Positions 29,936 to 40,740 of a DNA stretch of 64,000 nucleotides are shown one piece after another (the first letter of the stretch is position 1; each line of letters starts with the position of its first letter). Under the pieces are notes generated by a model. The model had not been told where the DNA came from. It ran no database searches and saw nothing but the letters and a program-made list of their open reading frames with translations. Source of the DNA: Przewalskia tangutica (taxonomy: Eukaryota > Streptophyta > Magnoliopsida > Solanales > Solanaceae). The stretch spans positions 137,917,254 through 137,981,253 of the forward strand of contig CM056721.1 in NCBI GenBank assembly GCA_029844215.1, written 5' to 3'. The position numbers and the translations under genes were made by a program.

Positions 29936-30699
29936 CATATTGAGACTGCTGAAGGCCTGACCCAACTCAGTGGGTGTCATGTTGGGTGAGGGCTGCTGAA
30001 ACTGGTCGTGCATGAAGTGGGCTTGCTGCGGGTACTGGACTTGTCGATGGGCTAGAGCAGGACCCAACAACCCATGGTGGGAGCACTGGTTGAAGGGTTA
30101 CTGAATGCTGAAAGCGGCGGCAGCGGTCTTGTCTGGATCTTTGTTGGGCGTCGCGGCCTCAGGCCCGGTCTGCGGGCCCTGTTGTTGCTGCTGCTAATTC
30201 TGTTGTCTGCGACCCTTGCCATGACCACAACCTCCTCTGTCGCGAACCTTGCCACCACGTCCCTGCTGCGGTTGAGAGTTTTCTGGCGGCGTTGGATCTT
30301 GAGGGCGCGTTTCGACAGTTAACGTCTTCTGATTGTGCTCATCCTACTTAGCACGTCGAGTCTCTTCGAGCAAAACAACTGCGAGCGAGATTTGTTAAAA
30401 CTGGGAAGCGGATCTGCCTGTTGAATCATGGTGGCTAACGTATCATAGTCGCCTTTGGGAAGGTCTGCAATCAATTGCAACACCATTTTAGTGTCCGAGA
30501 CAGGCGTGTCGTCGTTGGAGAGTTGATCCGCCAGGAGTTTCAACTGTCTGCAGTACTCAGTCATGTTGGAGAAGTTTTCAAGGTGTGTATTGTTAAATTG
30601 TTCCTCCAAATACACTGCACGAGTGTGCTTGTTATCTTGAAATATTTCCTCCAAGCGGTTCTATAAATCAAGGGTTGTGACGCCAGATTTCATGATAGT
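29936..30699 (-). pseudogene. gag, C-terminal part
   Basis: EEIFQDNKHTRAVYLEEQFN, MTEYCRQLKLLADQLSNDDT and KMVLQLIADLPKGDYDTLAT are the conserved gag middle (111-residue frame 30319-30654). An arginine/glycine-rich tail (30052-30258) replaces a zinc knuckle. The upstream half lies beyond the inserted solo LTR. Confidence 0.85.
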
Positions 30700-32498
30700 T
30701 GTCGCACCCTTTTTTGACCTCAGGGTCTGAACGGTATCCGCAACGTTGCTCTTTGGCGCGATTCCCTGAATGGAACAAAAATACTTGTTTTGCGGAGTCG
30801 CCACCTAATTATTAAAGTGAATTAGAACACTTAAACTATTGCAATAAAAATGCTGCAATTGATCTCCATTTAAAGGTCTGCGAAATTAATGAAATTCTGG
30901 ATCAGGGTTCTTTATTATCCAAAAGGGAAGGGGTTAGGCATCCTTTAAGATTTGCTACCTTGCGGCTATCCGATAAAACCAAGGTTAATTATATATTGCC
31001 TTTTAATCTACCTATTCTAAGCATTTTTTATAATTTACAATTAAAATAAAATGTAATACAGAATAATAAAACTAAAATTAAATGCAACGACATAAAATAA
31101 GACTCCTGGACATCTTTTTAGCCATTTTTAGGCATTCTGCACAAGATGCATCTCCGGGTACCTGTATAAACACTTAGTAAAAGTGTTAGTAATATAATGA
31201 ATAATTTTAAAGTAATGACAAGAATTAATAAGTAAAGCCAAAAATAAACCCGTCTTTTGTACAGTGGAGGCCTTGGAAATCAGACGGAGATTCCTTCATC
31301 GGCCAAATTGTGTAGTATCTTGTTCAAAATCAGTAAACGAGCAAAATGTGGAAAAAAAATATTAAGTAGCAACAGGGCCCAAAAGACCAGTCTGAAAAAA
31401 TAGCCAAAAATCAATCCAAAATCATTAGCAAAAATAGCCAAAAATCAATGGCAGCATAGCCAAAATCAGTAGCAAATCAAACCAAAAATCGGTTCGACAA
31501 GCGTGAAATCGATCGACAAGCCTGCGGCGACAAACAATGAACAACAACATTCGCGGGATCAGAAAACCCGACCGGATCGATATCTCGCATAACAACAAAA
31601 ATAGCAAATGAGGCAACAATGGCAAGTCATCGGAGATAACAAGTACCCGCCGGAAAATAGCCACGATAGTAGTAGCAAAATAACCAACAAGAAAAGAAAA
31701 TAACAACCATTGTTATGTGAACTCCGGGCAGTTGAAAACGAAAAAGAAAAACGAGAATCAGTCCAACCAATAAACAACAAGGTAAAGCCGACAATACAAC
31801 AAAAGAGGAAAGAGGTCGGCGATACAGTGAGGTCGACGATGGGGTGTGGTCGATGGTGGAGCCAGTGGTTTGCAACGGTGGGACAGTGGCGTTGGGATTG
31901 GGGGTTCGATGGGAGAAGGGGTATGGGCAGTGGGGTTCGAACTGTCCAACCCTCGCTGGTAGTCACCTCCGACGAGGCAGTGGTGATATTGGTTCGCGGA
32001 CATAGGTTCGATGGTGAGGGTTCGTCGGATGGGGTCGACGGCGACGGGAGTTGGATGAAGATGAGAGAAGGGTGAGGGAAGTGTGAAGTGTGAAGTGCGA
32101 CTGATCTTTTTAAGAAAGAGGGGGTAGTGTTTATTATATAGGGGTAGGATTAGGGTTTAGTTTTGAGGGGGGGAATGAAAAGTGGGTGTTTGGATGAAAT
32201 TAAAAAATGGTGTTGGATTGGACTGATCCAAATTGGGCCTCAGACTGGACTGATTTGATGAACTTGGCTTGAGTAAAAATACAACAGTGTTTATTAAAAT
32301 AAAATACTGAGTAATAATAATAAAACATGATATTAACAAAGACCTAATGCTTAATAAAAGATGCGATGTCATTTTATGAAAAATAAAACATAGAATATTA
32401 GATAAAAAATATGCAAAATAACAATTAAAAGGCGATGTGCTAAAATACTTAAAATTATAAGAAATGACCGAAAAACGGGTTAAAATTGGGTGTCAACA
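30700..32498 (-). mobile_element. Solo LTR of a Tat-like gypsy family inserted in copia gag
   Basis: On minus it starts TGTTGACACCCAATTTTAAC and ends GGTGCGACA. The same start is carried by the large LTRs at 40.7-51.9 kb, and internal wording (TGCGGAGTCGCCACCTAATT, GGGTTAGGCATCC) is shared. It is flanked by ATAGT (30695-30699) and ACAGT (32499-32503), a 5-base target duplication with one change. Removing it restores the gag frame. No internal region is present. It has an interior rich in short ORFs with no family match. Confidence 0.88.
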
Positions 32499-32822
32499 AC
32501 AGTGAAAAGAAGATCCTGAGAAATACTACCTTAAATCCACTGTTTGACGCCGACGTCTAGACGACGCCAAGTAGAATCATCAACCTCCGGAGGGCACGGA
32601 ATAATGTCATCGATGTGATCAAGCACGTTATAGAGACATGTATGATTACGAAATAGTTCAACCCAAGGAGAATACTGACTTTTTTCTTGATCAATAAGGA
32701 TGGAGATATAGTTCTTGATATTCGTAACAGTTAGTGCGGGATTAAAATATGATGATAACGTGGTGGTGGGATTTGTGGAGGTAGAAGCGTCAGAAGGTGT
32801 GGAAGAATCAGGGATAGCTATT
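32499..32822 (-). pseudogene. gag, N-terminal part
   Basis: The frame reads AIPDSSTPSDASTSTNPTTT, NIKNYISILIDQEKSQYSPW and VELFRNHTCLYNVLDHIDDI, ending SQDLLFT at the insertion point. The expected start codon reads ATA rather than ATG, so initiation is lost in this copy. It is the direct counterpart of the gag at 2.6-2.87 kb. Confidence 0.82.
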
Positions 32823-32942
32823 TAGAGGAGAGAGGAATGAAGAAGAAAACCTATAAATTCAGGCGGCGCCGTGGTGGAGAAGGGGTGGAAGCCGGCGGCG
32901 GCTTGGACAAAAAAAATCTAGGGTTTTGGTTCACTTGGATCT

Positions 32943-33160
32943 TGATACCATGTAAGATGATATTAATCTCCCTTAGGGAGTCTTCTCATTAATATCAAAG
33001 TATATATAGTGTACAATATTCATCCCTTTTAAAATAGGAATCCTAAACCTAATCACAATAGGAATCCTAGTCTTACCATAATTATATTTATACAATATAT
33101 GAAAATATTCTAATTATGGGTAGAGAATATTGTTACTTTGACTATACACACGTTTACACA
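32943..33160 (-). repeat. 5' LTR and primer-binding site of the minus-strand copia element
   Basis: The LTR spans 32951-33160 (TGTAAGATGA...GTTTACACA on plus). On minus it is followed by TGGTATCAAGATCC, the Met-tRNA primer site, at 32943-32950 and on. The leader runs to gag near 32822. Confidence 0.88.
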
Positions 33161-33299
33161 ATATTCTTTCCCGCAGAACATAGTAATATATATGTTCCTC
33201 CATAAATTATATAAGTATTAAATTCGGGAAAAAAATCATACCTTACAAGCTTGATCTCATGCAAATGGAGTCCTTACGGCATAAACAAAGGAAAAATTA

Positions 33300-34152
33300 T
33301 TTGTTGCAAATTTACCTGAGATTGAGTTTTTCTCGTCTTTACTGACTTAAAAATGTGAGTCCCGCATGTCGGAAACATAGTTTTTTCGCACTTGCCTAAT
33401 CTACTAAATGAGTAGATGATATTGGTGTCAAGTATCGTCAAATTTTGTTAGAAAATAAAATAGATATTGGTACACAAAGTAAGGTATTTGAGACATGAAT
33501 AGATGGTTGATTTTTGCCAAAAAACAAATCTCCCACATAGGTAGAAGATGGAAGGATTGAACAATATATAAGCACTATTTTTTAGTAAGTGTTTGAGACC
33601 CCAAGAGGTAACCCATATGTTTAGAAGATGGAGGACCTAGGTGAACTTGGGTCCTGGCTAAGCCCCACACGCGCGTCGCCCGGGTCGGTCCGGGTCACGG
33701 GTCACGAGTTGTGGGTTGTCTTCCGGAATTTTCTCTATGATCCCTAAAGTATTTTTTATTTACACTTTGGTCTCTGAAGATTTCGGAAATATTGCAACGG
33801 TTGGGAAGACTTTAGAAATGTTGCAACGGCCCACAAAAACTCTTATCTTTTGTTCTGTTCGACATACAGAAACACAGAAATAGAAACACACACAAAGTCA
33901 TCTCCTAGAATTAGCAATATGTTCTATATTTATTTATGCGCTAGAATCAACTTTATTTACTTTGTATTGTTGATTGTGTCGCTATTTTATCTTGGGAGAC
34001 TATTGTCCATCACCATAAAAATATATATACGAGACAATTTTGTCTTAAAGACAGAGAGTCATCTCTCGACTTAGCCTTTGTTTGATTCTGTTTAACCTTT
34101 CTTACACCATTTTTACCTACAGTTTAAGACAAAATTTCTAAGTGTTCGAAAG
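33300..34152 (+). mobile_element. 5' LTR and leader of Tork-type copia relic A
   Basis: GAGTCCCGCATGTCGGAAAC, GATATTGGTACACAAAGTAA and TTGAGACATGAATAGATGG repeat landmarks of the LTR fragment at 52152-52340. GC-rich CGCCCGGGTCGGTCCGGGTC lies at about 33677. The exact LTR ends are not clear and no primer-binding site could be fixed. Gag starts at 34153. Confidence 0.55.
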
Positions 34153-35156
34153 ATGTCTGTTTCAAACATTATTTCTGCTTCTGCTGATGTTCAAAGGAAT
34201 GATGTTGTCCCTGCTACTGCCAGTTTCCAAAGCGAACGTTCAGAAAAGTTTATGGGTACCAATTTCAAGAGATGGCAACAAAAGATGTTGTTCTATCTTA
34301 CTACGTTGAACCTGTCACGCTTTCTGACAGAAGATCCTCCTTCTGGTGGAGATTTTGTGAACACTCAGTCTAACACAATGACTGAAGTAGGCGAAGATAT
34401 CCAGGTCACAAATGCCCTAAAGTTAACACTGGTTGGTTGGAATCATAGTGATTTCATGTGCAAAAATTGCATTATGAACGGACTGTCGGATACTCTGTGT
34501 ATTTCACCGTGAAGACGGCAAATGAGTAGTGGGAAAAACTCGAGAAAAAGTACAGCGCACAATATGTGGGTACTAAGAAATTCATCGTTGGAAAGTTTTT
34601 AAAATTTTAAATGGTGGATGGTAAATCTGTGATGTTCCAAATCCAAGAGTTTCAATTGATTCTTCATCATCTGAATTTGGAAGAAATGAAGCCAAATGAG
34701 CAGTTTTTGGTTGCGTCCTTGATTGATAAATTGTCTTCCTCATGAAACGAGTTCATGAGTTATCTCAAACTAAAGACAAAAGAAATGGGGTTTGAAGATC
34801 TTATTGTCAAACTGCAAATACAAGAGGACAATAAAAGGGCTATATCTAAGGGAAAACAACCAATGGTGGCAAAGGCGAATCTGGTTGATTTGAAGGAAAA
34901 TGCAAACAAAAAGCGCAAGTACTAGGGAGACGGCAAAAGCCAAACGATGGAGAAGTTTAAAGGAAACTGCCATCACTGTGAAAAGGTTGGCCATATGATC
35001 AAAGAGTTGTGCAAACTAAAGCGAGAGCAAAAGGAAAAAGCCAAGAACAAAATTAAGGTCAAGGCTAACATTGTGCAGGATAAGAATGATATTTCGAACC
35101 TTAAAGACATGATTGTGGATTTCTCAGCTGTAGTACTGGTGGAGAATCCAAGGTAA
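34153..35156 (+). pseudogene. gag of Tork-type copia relic A
   Basis: MSVSNIISASADVQRNDVVP opens a 119-residue frame. SEKFMGTNFKRWQQKMLFYL and TTLNLSRFLTEDPPSG are typical of Tork/TAR-lineage gag, followed by GWNHSDFMCKNCIMNGLSD. Stops then appear (34512, 34610, 34745, 34923), while the pattern continues (KKFIVGKFLKF, KTKEMGFEDLIVKLQIQEDN). The zinc knuckle CHHCEKVGHMIKELC is at about 34971. Non-functional. Confidence 0.88.
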
Positions 35157-36400
35157 TGGTGGATATACACGGGTGCAACTCATCACATCTATTTTGACAA
35201 GAGTGCATTCTCTTCTTACGCCCGAATCACGGGAAAAAAATTGTTCATGGGCAACGACGCTACCTCTGAAGTGCAAAGGGTTGGAAAGGTTATCCTCAAA
35301 ATGACTTCAGGCAAAGAGGTTACTCTGAAGGAAGTGATGCATGTTCCTGACATTCGCAAGAACTTGGTTTCAACGCCACTGTTGGTCGAGGCTGGATTTA
35401 GACTCATTTTTTAGTCTGACAAATTTGTACTAACTAAGAATGGTATATTTGTAGGAAGGGGCTTCGCGTGTGACAACCTCTTCAAAATGAATACTATGTT
35501 TGTAATCCGTTCATCTAATGAAATAAAGCCTTCTGCCTAATTGCTTGAGTTCTCTAATTTATGTCAGTATAGATTAGGACACGTTAACTATAAATCCTTT
35601 CAAAATTTAGTAAAGTTGGAATTGTTGCCTTATTTCTACATAAACTGTCAATTAATGTGAGGTGTGCGTAGAGACAAAATTAACGAAATCATCTTTCCAT
35701 TAAGTAGAAAGAAACACCGCTCCTCTAGAACATATTCACACTGATATATGTGATTTAAAGTTTGTGCAAACTAGAGGGGGAACAAGTACTTTATGACTTT
35801 TATTGATGATAGTATAAGGTATTGTTATGTTTACTTATTGAAAAGTAAAGATGAAGTGTTTGAAGCATTTAAACGTCAAAAACAAAAGCTGAAAATCAAC
35901 TAAATCTACGGATTAAGGCAATTTGCAGTGATAGAGGTGGAGAATACGTAGCACCGTTTGAAGAATATTGTGCTCAATTCGGCATTGTTCATCAAACGAC
36001 CACTCCTTACTCACCTCAGTCTAACGGTATTGCCAAGCACAAAAATCATACGTTAAAGAAATTATGAATGATTTACTTATCAATTCCGGTTTAGCCCAAA
36101 ACATGTAGGGCGAAGTGATTCTTACCACTAATATAATTCTCAATAGAGTTCCGCATAAACGTAAGGATAAAACTCTATATGAATTATGGAAAGGAAAGAA
36201 ATCCACTTACAAATATTTGAAAGTCTGGGGTTGTTTGGCAAAGGTCAAAGTACCTAAACCATGACATGTCAAAATCGGACCTAAGACTGTAGATTGCATA
36301 TTCATCGGATATGCAAATAATGTTAGTGCTTATCGCTTCTTAGTATATAAGTCGAATATACTTGATATCCACGAGGGTACGATCGTAGAATTAAAGAATA
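35157..36400 (+). pseudogene. Protease and integrase of Tork-type copia relic A
   Basis: The protease site reads WWIYTGATHHIYFDKSAF: the catalytic Asp of DTGA is changed to Tyr. HVPDIRKNLVSTPLLVEAGF follows. The integrase start, with a FMTFIDDSIRYCYVYL reading, is near 35790. SDRGGEYVAP and YSPQSNGIAK-like readings are spread over frames up to 36060. Many stops. The integrase end KGKKSTYKYLKVWGCLAKVK is at about 36190-36250. Confidence 0.82.
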
Positions 36401-36719
36401 CTGAATTCTTTGAACATACCTTTTCTCGAAAGGAATAAGAAATAATTTCGCGCAAATGAAGTTATGAAAAAAATGCTCAAAATCAACAAGACCCGGGAGT
36501 TTTTTTTTATTCGGAACTAGACGTTTCAAACCTACATGACTTAGAAGTTACTGACTATTCGGAACTTAATATTTCAGATCTACAGAACTTAAGGGTTCCA
36601 GAGGTTGAATCAAGACGGAGCAAAAGGGCCAAAAATGAAAAAACCTTTGGTCCAGATTTTTGACCTATATGGTTGAAAATGAACCGAGGACAATTAAGAA
36701 AGCATTGTCAACTCTAGAA

Positions 36720-37486
36720 TCACCGCTTTAAAAGAAGCTACAGAAAGCGAAATATATTTCATCATGCAAAATCATACTTGAAAAATGGTTGATCTTCCTT
36801 CGGGAAGCAAACCTTTGGATTGTAAGTGGATACTCAAAAGAAAGTACAAAGCAGATGGAACTATTTACAAGCATAAAGCCAGATTAGTAATCAAAGGCTA
36901 TAGACAAGGGGAAGACTTTGATTACTTCGACACATACTCCCCTGTATCTAGATTAACGTCCATAAGGGTATTCATAGCCATTGAAGCTTTGCGTGACCTT
37001 GAAAAACATCAAATAGATGTTAAGATAACCTTCATAAATAGAGATTTGGAAGAGGAAATATACATAGAACAACCCGAGGGGTATGTGATTCCAGGACAAG
37101 AAAATAAAGTGTGTCAACTTGTTAAGTCTCTGTAAGGACTCAAACAAGCTCCGAAACAATGTCATGAAAAGTTTGATAATACATTATTATCAAAAGTTTT
37201 CTCCATAAATGAATGTGATAAATATATCTATATCAAAGAGGACTCTGACTCATTTTTCATGATATGTCTTTACGTAGATGACATGCTCATCACAGGAAGT
37301 AGTCTAAACTTGATCCTGGAAACCAAGAATATGTTGAAACAATTTTTCGACATAAAAGATATGGGTATTGCTGATGTAATCTTAGGAATTAAGATTTCTA
37401 AGACATCTGACGGGTTGATCTTATCTCAATCTCATTACATTAAAAATGTTTTGAGAAAGTTTGATGTATTTGACAGTCCCATATGA
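36720..37486 (+). pseudogene. Reverse transcriptase of Tork-type copia relic A
   Basis: DLPSGSKPLDCKWILKRKYK, HKARLVIKGYRQGEDFDYFD and EKHQIDVKITFINRDLEEEI (first catalytic Asp, with the usual TAFLNG decayed to ITFINR). One stop after CQLVKSL is followed by GLKQAPKQ. The frame from 37259 has MICLYVDDMLITGSS with an intact YVDD, then ILGIKISKTSDGLILSQSHY. Confidence 0.88.
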
Positions 37487-37549
37487 AGTCACCAATGGAT
37501 ATGAATCATAGAATTGATGAGAATCATGGTGAACCCGTATCCCAAGAAT

Positions 37550-38246
37550 GATATACATAGGTCATTGATAGTTTAATGTACATTACAAACTGCACTCGAC
37601 CCGATATCGATTATCCACTCAATAAGTTAGTTAAGTTTACTCGTAATCCTGGAATTGATCACAGAAAGGCGTTAAATCAGATACTACGATATCTAAAATA
37701 TTTGTTGACTTACAAATTATATTATTCTAGATATCCAGCTGAATTAGAAGGATACAGTGATGCAAACTGGATATCGGATATAAAGAACACCAACTCTACC
37801 AGTGGGTATATTTTTATAATTGGTGGTGGGGTTAATCGCTCGATCCATGATGTAATCAGCGTTTATTACATTGGATAAAGTAGGAGAAGAAGCGGAATGA
37901 CTTCACGATCCCTTGTTGGGATAAACCCGTACCTTCGGTGATGATTCACTATGACAGCCAATCGGCTTTAGGAAGGGCACACAATAATATGTACAATGTC
38001 AAGTCTAGACATATACGTCGGAGACATAAGACCGTTAGACAGTTGATCACTACGGGTCTCATTTCCATTGATTACGTTAAATCAAAGGATAACATAGCGG
38101 ATCCATTAACTAAAGGCATACCCAAAGATCAAATATTCTGCTTGTCTAGGGGAATGAGCTTTAACCCAAACAATAAGAATGTTTATGGAGGTAACCCAAC
38201 ATTACTGACTGGAGATCCCATGAATTTGGTTCAATGGGACAACTAA
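37550..38246 (+). pseudogene. RNase H of Tork-type copia relic A
   Basis: MYITNCTRPDIDYPLNKLVK, LEGYSDANWISDIKNTNSTS (first Asp) and, in a second frame, HYDSQSALGRAHNNMYNVKS, RHIRRRHKTVRQLITTGLIS and DYVKSKDNIADPLTKGIPK. It ends normally with LVQWDN at 38246. One break around 37830-37930 separates the halves. Confidence 0.88.
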
Positions 38247-38440
38247 ACTGTAAAGGTTCAGTTTTAGCTCTTCACTTGAAGTAAGAACACTTCGGATTAT
38301 TATTCTTTAAAGAAATATAATTCAAAAGTTGTTCCCGCGATAGACATTAAGTACTACCTGCATAATGGGTAAAAGATAAGTTTCTAAAAAATTTAATGAT
38401 TCCTAACAGTTGCGAGTGAGGTATAGCAGGATACCTTAAC
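38247..38440 (+). other. 3' untranslated region of relic A
   Basis: GTAAAGGTTCAGTT, GTTCCCGCGATAGACATTAA and GTATAGCAGGATACCTTA recur in the same order after relic B (40436-40660) and, inverted, at 19.45-19.66 kb. No LTR follows: the sequence switches to integrase of relic B near 38440. Confidence 0.75.
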
Positions 38441-39024
38441 GGTGTTGATGAACGCAAGAACCGTACATTGAAGGAAATGATGAATGCATTGATCATCAAT
38501 TCCGGCCTTCCCCAAAATATATGGGGAAAAGATGTCCTTACCGCGAATATGATCTTAATAGAGTCCCACATAAGGGTAAGGACAAGACTCCATACGAGCT
38601 ATGGAAAGGGAAGAAACCCACCTACAAATACTTGAATGTGTGGGGTTGTCTGGCAAAGGTAGAAGTACCTAAGCCAAAGCAAGTCAAGATTGGGCCTAAG
38701 ACTGTAGATTGCATATTCATCGGATATGAAAATAACAGTAGTGCTTATCGCTTCTTAGTGCATAAGTCATATGTACCAGACATACATGTGGGTACAATCA
38801 TGGAATCAATGAACGTCAGTTTCTTTGAAGACTCATTTCCTAAAAATGAAAGAGACATGATCTCTCACAAACGAAGTTATGAACAAAACTCTCAGGATCC
38901 AGGAGTCGTTGACTTCCCGGATCTAGGCGGTTCAGATCTAGTGAACTTCGAAGTGGTTGATTATCCAGAATCTAGTATTCTAGATTCTCAAGACTTTGAG
39001 GGTCCAGAGATGGAACCGAGATGA
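38441..39024 (+). pseudogene. Integrase C-terminal part of Tork-type copia relic B
   Basis: RKNRTLKEMMNALIINSGLP leads into HKGKDKTPYELWKGKKPTYK, YLNVWGCLAKVEVPKPKQVK and DCIFIGYENNSSAYRFLVHK. The 167-residue frame from 38521 stops at 39024. Upstream gag, protease and the integrase catalytic residues are absent, so relic B begins in mid-integrase. It is the same family as relic A but less decayed here. Confidence 0.88.
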
Positions 39025-39640
39025 AGAAAACGAGTCAAGATAGACAAATCCTTCAGTCCGGACTTTGTAGCTTATATGGTTCATGACGAACCATGAACAA
39101 TTGCTAAAGCATTGTCAACTCCAGAAGCACCGTTTTGAAAAGAAGCTATAGAGAGTGAGATAGACTCCATTCTGCACAACCATACTTAGGAGTTGGTTGA
39201 TCTTCCTCCGAAAAATAAACCGTTGGGTTGTAAATGGATACTCAAACGGAAGTTCAAAGCAGATGGATAAATAGACAAATACAAGACCGGGTTGGTAGTC
39301 AAGGTTTAAACAGGCCTCGAAGCAATGGCACGACAAATGATAGTACTTTACTATTAAAAGGATTCACCATTAATGAGTGTGACAAATGTTTCTACATGAA
39401 AGAAAATACGGACTCATTTGTCATGATATGCCTTTACGTAGGTGACATGTTGATCACATGGAACCGTACTAGGATGATCCTAGAGAATAAGAACATGTTA
39501 AAATAATGTTTTGACATGAATGATATGGGTATCACAGATGTCATCTTAGGGATCAAGATCTCTAAGACATCTGACGGACTGGTCTTATCTCAATCTCACT
39601 ACATCGAGGATGTGTTGAAGAAGTTTTAGATGTTCAACAA
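39025..39640 (+). pseudogene. Reverse transcriptase of relic B (YVGD)
   Basis: DLPPKNKPLGCKWILKRKFK begins the domain. About 100 residues of the palm are missing between KTGLVVKV and GLEAMARQ. The catalytic loop reads MICLYVGDMLITWN: the first of the two Asp of YVDD is Gly. ILGIKISKTSDGLVLSQSHY follows in a broken frame. Inactive. Confidence 0.85.
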
Positions 39641-40350
39641 TTCGTCGATAACGACGCCATTGGATATAAATCAAAAGATTGATAAAAATAGTGGTGCGCC
39701 CATACACCAGGAGCGATAAGCGCAGGTGATTGGTAGTTTGATGTACATCACAAACTTCACTCGACCTGATATCACTTATGCAGTCAACAAGTTGGATAGG
39801 TTCACCCGTAATCCAGGTGATTTTCATTGAAAAGCGTTAAATCGGGTACTACGATACCTGAAATACATGTTAGCTTACGTGTTGCATTATTCGAGATATC
39901 CAGCTGTACTAGAGGGGTACAGTGATGAAAACTGGATATCTGATATAGAGAACACTAAGTCCACCAATGGGTATATATTTACAATAATTGGTGGTGGAGC
40001 TGTGTCTTGGAAATCTTCTAAGCAAACTTGCATCGCCCGAGAAGAAGTTGTGTCTTAGATAAAGCTTGAGAAGAAGTTGAGTGGCTTTATGATTTCTTAG
40101 AGGATATCTCGTGTTGGGATAAACCCGTACCTTCTATATCCAATGTGACAGTCAGTCGATTCTAGGAAGGACACGTAGTTCTATGTACAATGGCAAATCT
40201 CGTCATATTCGACGGAGACATAAGACTGTTCGACAACTGATCAATTCGGGTATTATTTCCATTGATTATGTAAAATCAAAGTAAAACATAGTGAACCGCT
40301 TTGACAAAGGCATACGAGAATCGAGCGATGCAGTATATGCAGGGAATGGG
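39641..40350 (+). pseudogene. RNase H of relic B
   Basis: MYITNFTRPDITYAVNKLDR, LEGYSDENWISDIENTKSTN (the DAN site reads DEN), GAVSWKSSKQTCIAREE and RHIRRRHKTVRQLINSGIIS-like readings over several frames. Multiple stops. Confidence 0.82.
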
Positions 40351-40740
40351 CCCAAAACCGAATAATAGGCGTCACGGTGGACACTCAATCTTACTAACTG
40401 GAGATCCCGTGAATTAGGTTTAATGGGAAAACTAAGTCGTAAAGGTTCAGTTGAACACTTCGGTGGAAGCAAGAGCACTTAGAATAATGATTTCTACATA
40501 GAAACATGAATCCAATGTCGTTCCCGTGATAGTCATTAAGTGTTATCTGCAGTGTGGGTAAAGGTTAAGTTTCCAAAACCTTTAATGATCCTCGACGGTT
40601 GAGGTTAGGTTTGGGGAAACTTTTAATGGTTTCTAACACTTGCGAAGTAGGGTATAGCAGGATACCTTATAGGAGACCATCTATTTAAGAGTGAGGAAAG
40701 TAGCGCCGAATGAGCAGCTTAAGAATCGAGGCGTGTCATT
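40351..40740 (+). other. 3' untranslated region of relic B, left part
   Basis: GTAAAGGTTCAGTTGAACAC, GTCGTTCCCGTGATAGTCAT and GGTATAGCAGGATACCTTAT match relic A and the inverted copy at 19.5 kb. It is interrupted at 40740 and resumes at 51898 after the large gypsy element. Confidence 0.78.

Larger units (their letters stand above)
26494..33160 (-). mobile_element. Ty1/copia retrotransposon on minus, split by a solo LTR
   Basis: Both LTRs (about 210 bp) and the full domain order on minus are present: gag start near 32820, protease about 29.9 kb, integrase 29.6-28.7 kb, reverse transcriptase 27.9-27.1 kb, RNase H 27.1-26.75 kb. The LTRs differ at about a dozen positions by hand alignment, so it is clearly older than the 5.27-kb element. 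An 1.8-kb solo LTR interrupts gag. No matching target duplication was found. Without the insertion it is about 4.87 kb, normal for copia. Confidence 0.92.

Noticed and set aside
31425..32075. Several overlapping 80-135-residue frames on both strands
   Set aside because: They lie within the solo LTR at 30700-32498, overlap each other in different frames and have low-complexity composition.
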